From Nemertoderma westbladi (taxonomy: Eukaryota > Xenacoelomorpha > Nemertodermatida > Nemertodermatidae), in the NCBI GenBank assembly GCA_032718475.1, contig JAUCBJ010001170.1, positions 1-39,301 on the forward strand: a DNA stretch of 39,301 nucleotides, written 5' to 3'. The notes under the pieces are model-generated. The model saw nothing but the letters and a program-made list of their open reading frames with translations, was not told the origin of the DNA and searched no databases. The position numbers and the translations under genes were made by a program. Below are positions 21,801 to 30,367 of this stretch, in pieces (position 1 is the stretch's first letter; each line of letters begins with the position of its first letter).

Positions 21801-22996
21801 TTGACATCTTCCTATTTTTATCATTAAGGATTATGAACATGATCGATTCAACACAATTATGAACAAGAATGGTGAGAGAGTGGATGCTACTAACACGTGC
21901 GCACGAGTTAGAAATTGTAAATTCGTTCAAAATTTTTTTATCCAAAATAACGACGATATCGAAACAGATGATACTAACGAAGTTAAATATTCACCCTAAA
22001 ATGTTACATCTTCAATAATGTAAAATGGTAAACTCACCTTCTGTTCGGGAACCACTGCATTGCAGTACTTAGTGGGGCTATGAACGCGATCCCAATTCCG
22101 ATTCCCTGCATGCATCCGTAAGTGAAGAGGAGGGCCCCGAAACTGTGCTGAATGCTGAAGTAACTGAGAGCGATGCCTGAACTCATAATCCATCCTCCGA
22201 TCAGCGTAGTAAACCGCGCCCCCAGTTTCTCTAACATCAGCCCACCAACCCACATACTCACTCCTTGCCCCCCTGTCGCCAAGGCGAATATCCACAAAGT
22301 GTCCTCATAACTGAAATAAATATTACATATCATATGCAATATGCAAAGTAAAACAAATAAATTTAAATTGAACAACCAAATTCCTCAATCCAACAAATTG
22401 CTGTTAAACTGAAACTAACCGTAAATCCGCAGGTCTTCCGATATATCTCAAATAAGATGTGATGTAAGGATTCATATTGCCGAAGGTGCATATGGTACCC
22501 AGAGACATGTTGACAAGGATTCCCGCGACGATCACACACAATCCCTTCCACGGACCAAGTCTACGACGACGACCTAACAACGCCACAGTCTCAGTCGCAG
22601 GCAGACTGTGACTGGGAGAAGATGTCTTGTCGTAGGATTGCCTTTGAATTGAAGTATTTCCTTCATCTGTAAAATATTGCAGCAGAATATAAATATATCT
22701 GGGTGCACAATGTGGGATTTGTCCCATGTGTCCCACAATGTGGAAATCTAAATCAGTTTTGGCTGAAATTACAACTTGCCTATCAATTGTCATTTAACAC
22801 ATTGGTGACGTGAATTGCAATTGATCACATAATAACAATGTCAAGTCCACAATTTTAGGAACTGAATAGAATTAAAAATTGGTACATTAAAACTAATTAA
22901 ACTCAAATAAGCCTTTACTGTCAAATTTGAGTACTCAACTGGTATTAATTTTCCTCACTCACCTCCACTTTCTGAAGTATATAGACGAACATCCAT
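15270..22996 (-). CDS. MFS transporter, OFA/monocarboxylate-transporter-like, seven exons
   Basis: I assembled this gene from minus-strand exons 22996-22963, 22666-22420, 22310-22038, 20583-20433, 18959-18773, 16119-16051 and 15868-15270. Every intron is GT-AG, all phases agree, and the sum is 1,560 bases, 519 residues plus stop. Major facilitators move small solutes through 12 membrane helices; relatives of this type carry oxalate/formate, lactate or pyruvate, but the substrate cannot be read here. Visible marks are a basic cytosolic N-terminus (RRRRLGPWKG), helix 1 from about residue 52, the loop motif GGLMLEKLGAR between helices 2 and 3, the family segment GIGIGIAFIAPL with WFPNRRG, a long central loop, and the second half beginning RTRAFYTLWFMYFFNGQANN with GRLMWGLLSDK as the matching loop. 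The start is the ATG at 22996. Transposons and minisatellites fill the introns, including an antisense LINE in the intron before the last exon pair. Confidence 0.9.
16051..16119 (-). CDS. MFS gene exon 6, 69-base phase-neutral exon in the central loop
   Basis: The acceptor follows a pyrimidine-rich run ending TTATAG and the donor is GTGAGT. The 69 bases encode RGVFGLPQVFHTFTDYLL within 23 codons and are flanked by phase-1 introns, so skipping the exon would leave the frame intact. Joining exon 5 directly to exon 7 also gives an open frame, so it could be alternatively used. Confidence 0.65.
   Translation of the reverse strand, partial: VTAKREESSGCLRCFTRLQITY
16355..17164. other. Intron sequence without recognised feature
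   Basis: Part of the MFS intron between exons 5 and 6. No gene or repeat was recognised. The open frame 16808-17053 has no recognisable product. Confidence 0.4.
17390..17416 (+). repeat. Target site duplication of LINE D, left copy
   Basis: This 27-base stretch, containing ATAACTGGAACAATATCGAC, is repeated exactly at 18523-18549. The last one or two bases at the element side could belong to either. Confidence 0.95.
17416..18522 (+). mobile_element. RTE-like LINE copy D, 5'-truncated, inserted in an MFS intron
   Basis: The copy starts inside the reverse transcriptase sequence (GCATACTTTCATTATATGGG) and runs to the family 3' end, with GCATGCCGATCCTAG and three to four TAG units. Exact 27-base direct repeats flank it, the signature of target-primed reverse transcription. 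The 3' untranslated region is only about 30 bases. The insert lies antisense to the transporter gene. It is the least damaged copy for the region it covers, which suggests the most recent insertion of the family here. Confidence 0.97.
17493..18482 (+). CDS. LINE D open frame: reverse transcriptase C-terminal half
   Basis: A 329-residue uninterrupted frame, not a host gene. Residues 16-29 carry motif B (GVLQGDTLAPFLFI), and residues 71-74 the catalytic FADD box. The thumb and the post-polymerase domain follow (CYLGSWIRKSGEDLR; LLYGSPCWALTAEDTKSLDG; LRFAGHCFRREDQPVHNLVL). The endonuclease, fingers and motif A aspartate are lost by 5' truncation, so the product cannot be a working polymerase. 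The ATG at 17493 is internal to the original protein; the frame is open further upstream. Confidence 0.9.
   Translation: MSTVDGDTEPFEVLWGVLQGDTLAPFLFIIVVDYVLRMSLDHHNDDGVMITPPTGSRSRGNPAKYLTDLDFADDLGVLSESLEGAQRLLSSLEHAASSVRLFINSRKTKILTVNFESPQQVSDRMSISSKDGMLEHVDDFCYLGSWIRKSGEDLRIRKGKAWAALNRLSRIWKSPRINRKLKVRLFRAAVVPVLLYGSPCWALTAEDTKSLDGTFTRMLRRVHCVKYNAHISKQTLYNIGGVSLVPPSLTLEQNRLRFAGHCFRREDQPVHNLVLWQPHGVNKHGGQPMTFLRRILKDTGLKDADDLANVMGDRELWRCNFVDKPAQHS
18523..18549 (+). repeat. Target site duplication of LINE D, right copy
   Basis: An exact match to 17390-17416, directly after the TAG tail. Confidence 0.95.
18773..18959 (-). CDS. MFS gene exon 5 (helix 6 and start of the central loop)
   Basis: 187 bases from the acceptor TTTACACAG to the donor GTTTGT. 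It encodes a hydrophobic helix starting VPKCLLILGITYAVIQLVG and then a polar stretch ending RPKTS, the start of the cytosolic loop between the two halves. Confidence 0.88.
18960..19700. other. Intron sequence, mostly featureless
   Basis: MFS intron between exons 4 and 5. A G-run of 12-13 lies near 19396, and short repeats of CGTTACGGCTA-type words occur at 19200-19275. No gene was recognised. Confidence 0.45.
19703..19980. repeat. 45 bp GC-rich minisatellite, about six units
   Basis: Units of about 45 bp, containing GGTTCGGCCGCGAAGG and GGGTGGGTTGG, alternate between two subtypes. Since 45 is divisible by three, each reading direction stays open and gives a 15-residue repeat; on the minus strand it reads PNPPPNHTFAAEPFQ. 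The minus frame (20091-19669, 140 residues) is on the same strand as the MFS gene but lies inside its intron. I treat it as a minisatellite, with coding unproven. Confidence 0.9.
20293..20386 (+). mobile_element. LINE family E relic, extreme 3' end
   Basis: ATACTGAACTTGAGAGAAAC through AGCTCGCTCGACC and TAGTAGTAGTAG aligns with 14510-14622 of the family E copy, with a small deletion in the middle. It has the same tail and is more diverged. It lies about 50 bases beyond the donor of MFS exon 4, inside the intron. Confidence 0.8.
20433..20583 (-). CDS. MFS gene exon 4 (helix 5 and following loop)
   Basis: 151 bases, too short and without an internal ATG to show as a long open frame. It begins after the acceptor TTTTTTTCAG and ends in GAAAAG before the donor GTATGT. 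It encodes RGTVSGIVVSSFGIGPVIF and a hydrophilic loop with NPDNLHTSAIDNDKFF. The fit to OFA-like carriers and the phase on both sides make the call firm. Confidence 0.9.
21135..21240. repeat. Short repeat with GGGGGCAATTGT words
   Basis: Words related to GGGGGCAATTGTCC occur three to four times (about 21150, 21175, 21215 and 21222). The minus-strand frame over it (GQLPSGQWSMTFVTPNDN) is a translation of this repeat. I believe it is a fragment of a dispersed repeat, but class and limits are unclear. Confidence 0.4.
21362..21700 (-). mobile_element. Old relic of the A-D LINE family
   Basis: On this strand the order matches the C-terminal half of the LINE. Plus-strand words AAATAATCGAACCTTGAGAT, GACTTCCAAGTCCTAGACAG, GCTGCCCATACCTTCCC, CTTCACCTGAATTCCGGATT and TTGGTCTCCTGGAGTAAA align in order with 1597-1860 of copy A. 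Substitutions and small insertions are many, including a duplicated CATTTACATT stretch near 21520-21550. It is much older than copies A-D and lies in the MFS intron between exons 3 and 4. Confidence 0.8.
22038..22310 (-). CDS. MFS gene exon 3 (helices 2-4)
   Basis: 273 bases from an acceptor ending TTTCAG to the donor GTGAGT. It encodes helices 2 to 4 with GGLMLEKLGAR, the usual G-x-x-x-D/E-K/R-x-G-R type loop of the superfamily, and GIGIGIAFIAPL, a glycine-rich helix typical of OFA-like carriers. Confidence 0.92.
22420..22666 (-). CDS. MFS gene exon 2 (N-terminal tail and helix 1)
   Basis: 247 bases between the acceptor TTTTACAG and the donor GTTAGT. It encodes the serine-rich cytosolic tail, the basic RRRRLGPWKG stretch and the first membrane helix, ending in RYIGRPADL. 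The reading frame continues open upstream to 22793 in intron sequence, but the acceptor marks the true edge. Confidence 0.9.
22963..22996 (-). CDS. MFS gene exon 1 (start codon)
   Basis: A 34-base exon encoding MDVRLYTSESG plus one base. It ends at GGAG followed by the donor GTGAGT. Joining to exon 2 creates an aspartate codon and keeps the frame. Its small size makes it the least certain exon, but the ATG, donor and phase agree. Confidence 0.7.
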
Positions 22997-23387
22997 TTCA
23001 AATTAGCAGTACAACACCAAAAGCAACTTAAAAGTTGCAATATAATTAGGTAATTATTACGCTGTAAAAATACCTACAGGTACTGATAAAAATAAATGCA
23101 GTCCTGGATTGCACAAGCAATATATAAAGAGTAATCATTAGTTCTGCTCGAGTAGTCCCTAATCGTTTGGGTCAAACCGATAACAACCCGAATATCAGGA
23201 CTATAAAATAAAGGTCAATTGGCTTTATATCTAATCAATTGACCAATTTTGTTTGCCTGGAGTTATTTATAACATATCTGGTCTGATGAGTGAGGGTGGC
23301 CATAATGACTATAAAGGAGTTTAAGAATTTACGCAGTGTTGAGCAGTTTTATTTGTTTAATGACAGACCTTTTATTTGTTGGTTTCT
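22997..23387. other. Upstream region of the MFS gene
   Basis: AT-rich sequence that would hold the promoter and any 5' untranslated exon. I see no convincing TATA box or other signal. Confidence 0.4.
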
Positions 23388-23654
23388 TTGCGTATCGGTA
23401 GTCCGTCTGTCATCGTCGACGTTGTAAATGTTTGAACGCCAATAAGTCTCAATCATTAATGAAATTGAACCAACTTTAGTACACATGTACTCTATCTTCA
23501 TTCAAAGTTTAAAAATTCTATAAACAGACAAATTTCAATAATTCCTCTGTCAGTCGCGAATTCTGAAACCTAGAAAATCATAAAAACATCGATCAGATTC
23601 AATTGAAATTTGGTAGGAATGACCGCAGGTCTGCTAATTTTACTGATACGCAAA
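23388..23654. repeat. MITE-like element with 14 bp inverted ends
   Basis: TTTGCGTATCGGTA at 23388 and its near-inverse TACTGATACGCAAA ending at 23654 enclose about 270 bases. The interior starts with GTCCGTCTGTCATCGTCGAC and contains ATTGAACCAACTTTAGTAC, a layout reminiscent of repeat R1. The ends are short and no target duplication is clear. Confidence 0.45.
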
Positions 23655-24869
23655 CGCTCAGACTTCACGCTACTCAAAGGTCCAACAATGTGTTAATGTG
23701 TACTTCATAAACTCATTGAAGGAAACGGACATCGTGAACCATTACAAATTAGTTAATAGGAATACGCCACCATTTACTGTGTGTTTACTAAGCACAGATT
23801 GACTGTGCTTTTGGAACAGTTCATGTTAATACAGTAGGCCTATGTATATACGTTCGGTGGGGTAATCATTAGTGTCATCGTTTACTGTAACTAACGCGAA
23901 CAAAACTGTGTATATTTAGTTTTAGTTTATGTTATGAATGAGATGATTCAAGTTCTTGAAAAGTGCGCAATAGCTCACTCCATTAAAACTAATACAAAAA
24001 GGTGTAAATATGTAAATATAAAAATATATAATATAATATTATTAGGTATTCTCAGCCATTCTCTAAGATCTCCTCTCTGCTCCCCCAGCCTCCGCACCCA
24101 TCGCGGGTCAGACTGCTTGACTTTTAATTTTTTTAGACTTTTAATTTTAGGTTTTATTAGTTGGAACGGGAAGGCTTTGTGTTTGTTTGTGCTTTTTCTA
24201 TTTACTTTATTTGATATTATCATCGTGGTTAAGTGGCAAAAAAAAAATTAATTAATTAATAATTATTATTACTAAATCATCACTAGATATAAAATAATAT
24301 AATATGTAAATATGTATATTGGAATTTAATATCATATAATGGAAAAATGTAAATGAGAAACATTCACATACAATAACTGGGTCAATTAATGCCAACAATA
24401 TTGACCAAATTACGAATGGGTCTAAAAATAGACTAAAATGTAATAATTTGAGAATGTAATGGATCCCCTCCTGCTGTGATACACTTAAAAAAATCGTCGA
24501 ATTTTGGACAAAATATCAAATTTTGTTATTGTAATTACGGGCTCATTTTGGCCATTAAATTTACAATTCAGGTCCTAAACGAGTAATAAATATCCTAGCT
24601 ATAGTATGTATAACACATGTGAACATGTAATGATAGCTTGTTGTAAATTTGAGATAACTGAAATACAAAAAAATTAATGTGGTACGATAGTTTGTACCAT
24701 ACGTAACATGCGGTAAATGATTAAATTGCGCGAGCATGTCCAAAATGGCGTCCCATAATAAGTATTAGAGGTTTTTTTTTTTCATGTACAGTCCCAATCC
24801 CAATAAGCATTGACTTGGTCGTTTTGGCGGCCAAAATGACCAAAATCGCCAAAAAAAAATGTAGTGTAT
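23655..24869. other. No gene seen; AT-rich
   Basis: A poly-A run with TTAATTAATTAAT follows 24236. Nothing else was recognised. The frames 23934-24251 and 24561-24743 lack protein features. Confidence 0.4.
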
Positions 24870-24990
24870 TCCTATGGGCTGTTTGGTCGTTTTGGCTAAG
24901 CGATTTAAATCGACTCCAGCCAAGTCCAGACAGCCCGTCTCCTTGGACATCCATTTGGTTGCTCTGACTAAATGTCGGCTCGCTTTCATT
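24870..24990 (-). mobile_element. Probable LINE C-terminal relic
   Basis: The minus frame reads KWMSKETGCLDLAGVDLNRL, which resembles a segment near the end of many invertebrate LINE proteins. Beyond it the frame becomes low-complexity. Only about 30 residues match, so class and limits are uncertain. Confidence 0.35.
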
Positions 24991-25210
24991 TTTATTATTG
25001 ACAGATTGTTAACTTACCTGGAGCTGAGTCGGGCCTTGCAGTTGTAGTAGAGACCACCCACTGAGGCATTGATACATCACAGGCTAATACGTAATATGGG
25101 ATTTCGGATTTTGTGTGTTATTATTAGATAATCACTACTCACCTTTTCCTTTGTGTAGCTTCTGAAAACATTTCACTATCAGGATCTGGGATATCATGAG
25201 CAATTTTAGG

Positions 25211-25249
25211 TGTACCCGGAAAAAAATGTTACCAAGCCAAATTTGGTAT
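25211..25249 (+). repeat. Left terminal inverted repeat of the 4.3 kb element
   Basis: 39 bases starting TGTACCCGGAAAAAAATG; includes the small palindrome CCAAATTTGG. The inverse is at 29482-29520 with three differences. Confidence 0.85.
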
Positions 25250-26143
25250 AATTAGAAGCGCAAATTTATGCTCTTTAAGAATATCGAAAGTCCTCCGCAG
25301 CATACCTTGGGCAACATTTTTTATAGCCATTTTCGTGAACCCTATCCATAAGTAAAATCAATTCAAATTTACTTGATCTTCACTTGGAATATATCATCGT
25401 TGCTAAGAGACAATGTAATATTTCATATTCTTATCTGTTAATTACATACATAATTGTATACATAATATAGACTGAAATTTACCGGTGTTAGCTAGTAGTT
25501 TACCCCACTCACGCCTGGTTGCTGGCGTTATATTGGTTCCAAGGCAAGCAAAGCTTGAATTTGACCTATTATTTTTATTATTACGCTCTCCAAACTTAGT
25601 AATGAGTTAGATCTGGGGTCTAGTTATGCATGGCTGACTCATCAACTGAACATACTGTAAGGGACATGCCTATCAAAAGACTCGACTGGCTTGTATGCAC
25701 ACTAGTTAGATGTGCTTAATTATTCTGAAAATATAATGGGGTATGGTAAATTCCATATAGACATCATCTCAACATTTCACAATAAAAAATTTCGTTCTTT
25801 ATTCTTCACTTTCGGGCACCGGTAGGACACTAGCTAATTTTTCAAAAAATTCAATATTAATTTTTTTAAATGCAAATATTTCATGATTAAATTATTCCTC
25901 GACATCGATACAACATTAAATAATCAAAATATTATATTCTGGAACACTGTTGTGGTTGGTAGCTAGTAAAAATTTGTCAAAACCTAATAGGCAATTATTT
26001 TAGTAAGTTTAAATTTTAATAAGTTAGTACCGGTAGTAAGTATGTTTTGTAAGTTTTCTAATGCAAATTTTATACTTGGAAATACATTATAAAGTGATTC
26101 TATCATGTTTTCTTTCTGTTTTAGAAAATGTTCTACAAAGTAA

Positions 26144-26352
26144 GTAGATATGTTTTTTTATGGTAGCTAGTATTTTTTTACTAGCAAGTATTTATTGAAA
26201 TTATAAAAATATTTCAAAAAATTGATATTTCAGGTTTAAACTACAACAGGATAACCAAATGTTTACAGTTTATATAAAATTTTTTTAATTACAAAAAAGT
26301 ACTAGCTAGTAAAAAATAACACTACAGTAGCTACCATAAAAAACATATCTAC
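26144..26352. repeat. Inverted repeat inside the 4.3 kb element
   Basis: GTAGATATGTTTTTTTATGG at 26144 has its inverse ending at 26352 (CCATAAAAAACATATCTAC), and the inner parts carry ACTAGCTAGTA-type words on both sides. The arms are roughly 50 bases with gaps. The word TAGCTAGT recurs through 25490-26340 and again at 32230-32440. Confidence 0.7.
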
Positions 26353-26720
26353 GAATTTTATAGACCATTCAACAAAACCAAAAAAACCGTTAAAAAACAC
26401 TATTAACGGAATGGTGAAAAAATGGCAGGGGGTGTCGACAGGACAAAGTAGGGACCCTTTTTGCTTTACTAGTGCCCATGGATCTCTTTTTGAGGAACAT
26501 TCTCACATGAATTAACTACATAAAATCTGTAGTGATGAAATATGAAATCTTGGATACAGTCCACACCAATGTCAAAAAATGAATAATAAAAATAATTTAT
26601 AATTTGAAATCTAATGGTTCATGAATGTATATTTTTCTTTTGATATACCAGTACAGTAGCAATATTTTATATTAATATTACAAATGAACATGGAAGAAGT
26701 AAGTAAGAAAGCAAAATTTA

Positions 26721-28812
26721 ATGGAAATAATGTGTGTTATTTGTGGCACACAATTCCAGTCTGTAGCTGATCAAGTAACTGTTACTCGTGGACTGCCTAA
26801 TCTCATAACTTATACTGAGCTGCATGGTATAGAGGATCTTCACAGACATCTTGTTCAACAGTCTAGTACTGTACCTCCTGGCGTCGTTCTTGTTCACAAA
26901 GAATGCCGTCGCCAATTTGTTGATTCAAAACGTTTAAAACCTACAGATGAACATGAACAACAAGCATCATCGTTCACCAAGAGGCAGAAACTTCGTTCCA
27001 CATGCTGCGAATTTCAGTGGAAGATGCACTGCTTTTTCTGTGGATGTAAAGTGCTATTTGATAAGAAGCATCCAAATAGATACAAAGATTCTAGAATTGT
27101 CAGAACGATTCCTTTTCATGACGAAATGCTCCAGAAATGTATCCAGCGTGGGGGAGATGCATGGTCAATAGAAGTACAAGGCCGTCTGGAAAGCTGTATA
27201 GACCTTGTTGCAGTTGATGCCATTTACCATAAATCATGCCACACTCGCTTTGGTTCGAGTAGAGATTTAAGTCCTTTAAGAGGGAAGCTTCTCCCACCCA
27301 GTCTTGGTCGCGGTCGTCCAGAGAACCATTCAATGTTGCAAGTCTTCAATGAATTGTGCGAATGGCTGGAGGATGAAGCTGAGTTATACACTCTTGGGGA
27401 GCTTCATGATAAAATGATCGAAATGGCTGGGGACAAAATTGACGATGTGTATTCCCTGAAAAGACTAAAACAGAAACTGCAAGATCGTTACCAGAACTAC
27501 ATATTCTTTGCGGAAGTTAATGGCCGAAATAATGTTGTTTGTTTGCGGGATATGACCAAATTAATTATCAATGATAAATGGTATGAGGCTAAACGAGAGA
27601 CAATTGAAGATGATTCAGCAAGAATTGTCTCATCAGCTGCAAAGATCATTAAGGCGCAGATCAGAGAAATGTCTTTTAATATGAATTCGTACCCATCAAA
27701 TCATGAGATTCACGATGTTGATGCTGCACTTCAGTGGTTGCCCCCCTTGTTGCAAGTATTTTTGAAGAATATTGTTAAATCACCAATTAAACAGGCATCC
27801 ATTGGACATTGTTTAGTACATTCTGCCAGACCTCGGTCAGTGATACCACCTTTGTTGCTCGGATTAGGTGTAGAATTAGACTATCTTCGGGTCAAAATGG
27901 TTAGTTAATGAACTTTTTAGACTGGGATACTCTGTTTCTTATGATGAAGTTACTAGATTTAAGCAGAACGCAATTATATCGACTAACTTCAATGATGTCT
28001 TACCCAAGTACCCTGACAGTGTGACCCAGTGGGTGGCAGATAATGTTGATCATAATGTGTGTACATTGGATGGTAAAGACACCTTCCATGGTATGGGGAT
28101 AATTGCAGTATCCACACCACTCAGTGAGCAACGTCCACGTAGGGTAAGTCCACCTGTGTCACGCCAAAAGATCAAAAAAGTCGGGACAGCAGTTGCAAAC
28201 AAAAGCATTCCAATTACTTGGTATCATGAGACGTCCGCGCATGGTTTGGCATCAGAAAAGTTCAAGCCTTTGATACAGCTTCAATTTCCATACATTCTAC
28301 CACTGTCAAACAGTTGCGATTTGCAATAAAATGTATTCCGGAAACCTGGGGATTCACTTGATATACTCAGATATATCCGATATATGGAGTTTACTGCGAC
28401 ATCAACCAAGAAGTTGCAAACTGATCGACTTCCCCCGACTGAACGAGCAGCCTTATTCCACTCCCTTCGAGTTCACCTGCAAGTTGTTGTTTGGAAGAGT
28501 CTTGGTAAGTGTCTACTGGATCCTTGCCAGTGGGGGTGGGAGGTGAAGAATGACAAGTATATACCTGTAATGACGGATTTAGATCCTGCTCCAGAGGAAA
28601 TTCTCAATTTTATAAGATGTAAGTGTAAGATCTCGTCGAGAAATTGCTGTGGCACAAAGCTATGTACTTGTCGAAAACACGGGCTGACATGTGTAACTGC
28701 TTACAGTGACTGCCGAGGAACTGATTGCAGTAATATCACCCAAGTCGTGCTAGACCAAGAAGGAGAAGCGGACGAATATGAAGATGGTACAACGTTCTAT
28801 AGTTCTGGATAG
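26721..28812 (+). pseudogene. CCHC-module and cysteine-rich protein gene, frameshifted and shortened
   Basis: The first frame (26721-27908) has two C-x2-C ... H-x2-C modules: C5, C8, H59, C62 and C104, C107, H170, C173. A helical middle follows. Near 27890 one base is missing or extra: the next frame picks up at 27892 (SKWLVNEL) and stays open to 28329, with QWVADNVDHNVCTLDGKDTF, the most conserved phrase of the family. The last frame (28384-28812) carries LPPTERAALFHSLRVHLQ, then nine cysteines (C79 to C115) in a tesmin-like C-x-C layout. The usual long centre of the family appears absent near 28320-28384, which shows stops in all frames. Family members elsewhere are unnamed, multi-copy proteins, and no biochemical role is known to me. 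The TIRs at 25211 and 29520 suggest it is the element's own gene. Confidence 0.75.
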
Positions 28813-29481
28813 ATACTTTTATAATGGCTGAAATATTTTTTTAAGACAAATTATTAAATTTTATTATTATAATATTAACAATTAATATTAACAAAAATAC
28901 CATATTTTTACTATTAACTCTTTTCTAATAACATTATTATATTTATTTTTCTATTTATTAACAATCATTATTTATAAATAACATTAATTGTTTATTTAAG
29001 TAACATTAATTATTACAGGTATGGTTTAATAAACGGTGTATAGATACAATTGCTCCACTAATAAAGGGTGATATTATTTATTATAATAACTTTGGTTCAT
29101 GATAAACTCTAGGTATAATATACAATTTTGCAATATTTCTATTATAAATTGATAATATTTAATAATTATTATATTTTTGGTTTAATAAACTATCATTCCT
29201 TAATTTATTCATATTTATAGCGGGGATAGGAGTTACCATGGTAGAAGTAGGTGAATATATGGTGAATCTACCGGTTGCCATAGTAACTGAGAATTTAAAA
29301 TATGTTCAATGAATTCTCCGTTGGTGATATAGTGGGGGTAGGAGCTAGCCCAGTTGCTTTAAATGTAATTAATATATATTCTTATATCGGTGCTATGGAA
29401 ACGGGATTTGTGAGAGTTGCCCACCCTATTGAAGAGAGGACTTTTCATATTTCGAAAGCGGGGATCCTAGCGATTCGAACC
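28813..29481. other. AT-rich right arm of the 4.3 kb element
   Basis: Long AT-rich sequence, then a less AT-rich part (29220-29480) with weak inverted similarity to the left arm. The 66-residue frame 29302-29502 runs into the terminal repeat and is not supported as a gene. Confidence 0.5.
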
Positions 29482-29520
29482 ATACCAAATATAGCTTGGT
29501 AACATTTGTTTCCGGGTACA
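29482..29520 (-). repeat. Right terminal inverted repeat of the 4.3 kb element
   Basis: Inverse of 25211-25249 (36 of 39 positions), ending in CCGGGTACA. Confidence 0.85.
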
Positions 29521-29540
29521 TTGTCTTATCGACCAGACTA

Positions 29541-29767
29541 ATAGGCCTATCGGTACGAATACTGAAACTGAAGTAGGTCTATTACTGTAGGTATATCGGT
29601 ACGAAACCTAATAACAGAATACGTTGTTATGAAGGCAATAGGCCTATCGGTACGAATACTGTAACTGAAGTAGGCCTATTACTGTAGGTATATCGGTACG
29701 AAACCTAATAACAGAATACGTTGTTATGAAGGCAATAGGCCTATCGGTACGAATACTGTAACTGAAG
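29541..29767. repeat. 97 bp tandem repeat, 2.3 copies
   Basis: Units 29541-29637 and 29638-29734 differ at two positions, and 33 bases of a third unit follow. Each begins ATAGGCCTATCGGTACGAAT and carries a second TATCGGTACGAA, so the unit has an internal half-repeat. It starts 20 bases past the terminal repeat of the 4.3 kb element. Confidence 0.95.
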
Positions 29768-30150
29768 CATGGCAACTGACCAAAGCGTAGTTAATATAAA
29801 ATATTTGGTGCTGGAATAATTTTTTTAGGTTGACAAGTAATTATTTTTGGGGGATTAATAATTGTTTTTCTGTAGGTAGGTTCTTGCCCAGGTCACGGTC
29901 ACCGGTGGTATCATTAGATAAAGAGTTTGTTTAGTTGGCTGGACCCATGTCTAAGTGACCAAATGGAATCAAAAGAAAAATATGTTACGATATGAGTATA
30001 TTTCAGGCAACAGCCCTTTATCTATTCACGACAAAATGTATGTAAAAAATCTGCACGGTAACAGGCAGCTTAAAGTTTTAAGTATAAAGTCAAACTTTTA
30101 CCTACTACAGTAATTATGTTCTAGAAATGTTATAGCTAACTGTAAATACG
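29768..30150. other. No feature seen
   Basis: AT-rich intergenic sequence; nothing recognised. Confidence 0.4.
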
Positions 30151-30153
30151 TTA

Positions 30154-30187
30154 GGCCGCGTTCACACTACCCAGTCAAAGTCAAAAG
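30154..30187 (+). repeat. Solo end of the GGCCGCGTTCACAC MITE family
   Basis: GGCCGCGTTCACACTACC and AGTCAAAGTCAAAAGA match the left end of the MITE at 30996. No matching inverse end was found nearby except those of that MITE. Confidence 0.7.
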
Positions 30188-30250
30188 ATAAATTGTAATA
30201 ACTATTTACGTACAATAATAGTAATGATATCAATAATGTAATTGTGTGTG

Positions 30251-30367
30251 TAAAGTAGCACTTTACATTGTGATGATCCGAGTGGCTTTGTTACACGAAC
30301 GAACGTTAGTGAGTGAGTGAAAATAAAGCCACGAGGATCAGAACACTGTAAAGTACTTTGCAACAAG
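30251..30367. repeat. Hairpin-forming inverted repeat
   Basis: Arms of about 40 bases, about 30253-30295 and 30328-30365, pair through GATCCGAGTGGCTTT against AAAGCCACGAGGATC and CACTTTACATTG against its near-inverse, around a 30-base loop. There are a few mismatches. Confidence 0.75.

Larger units (their letters stand above)
25211..29520 (+). mobile_element. 4.3 kb candidate DNA transposon with terminal inverted repeats and a zinc-binding gene
   Basis: The two ends are 39-base inverted repeats (25211-25249 and 29482-29520) that agree at 36 positions and begin TGTACCCGGA. Weaker inverted similarity continues inward for roughly 70-100 bases (the words GTTGCCCA and GAGGACTTT are shared). Between them lie AT-rich sequence, an internal inverted repeat (26144-26352) and one damaged gene (26721-28812) on the plus strand. 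I found no clear target duplication: the flanking bases are TTTTAGG and TTGTCTT. The contained protein belongs to a large unnamed family with CCHC modules and a cysteine-rich end, known in many invertebrate genomes in multiple copies. That these form one mobile unit is inference from the inverted ends. Confidence 0.65.

Noticed and set aside
25200-29530. Target duplication for the 4.3 kb element (TT at both sides)
   Set aside because: Two shared bases are not evidence; the longer flanks differ.
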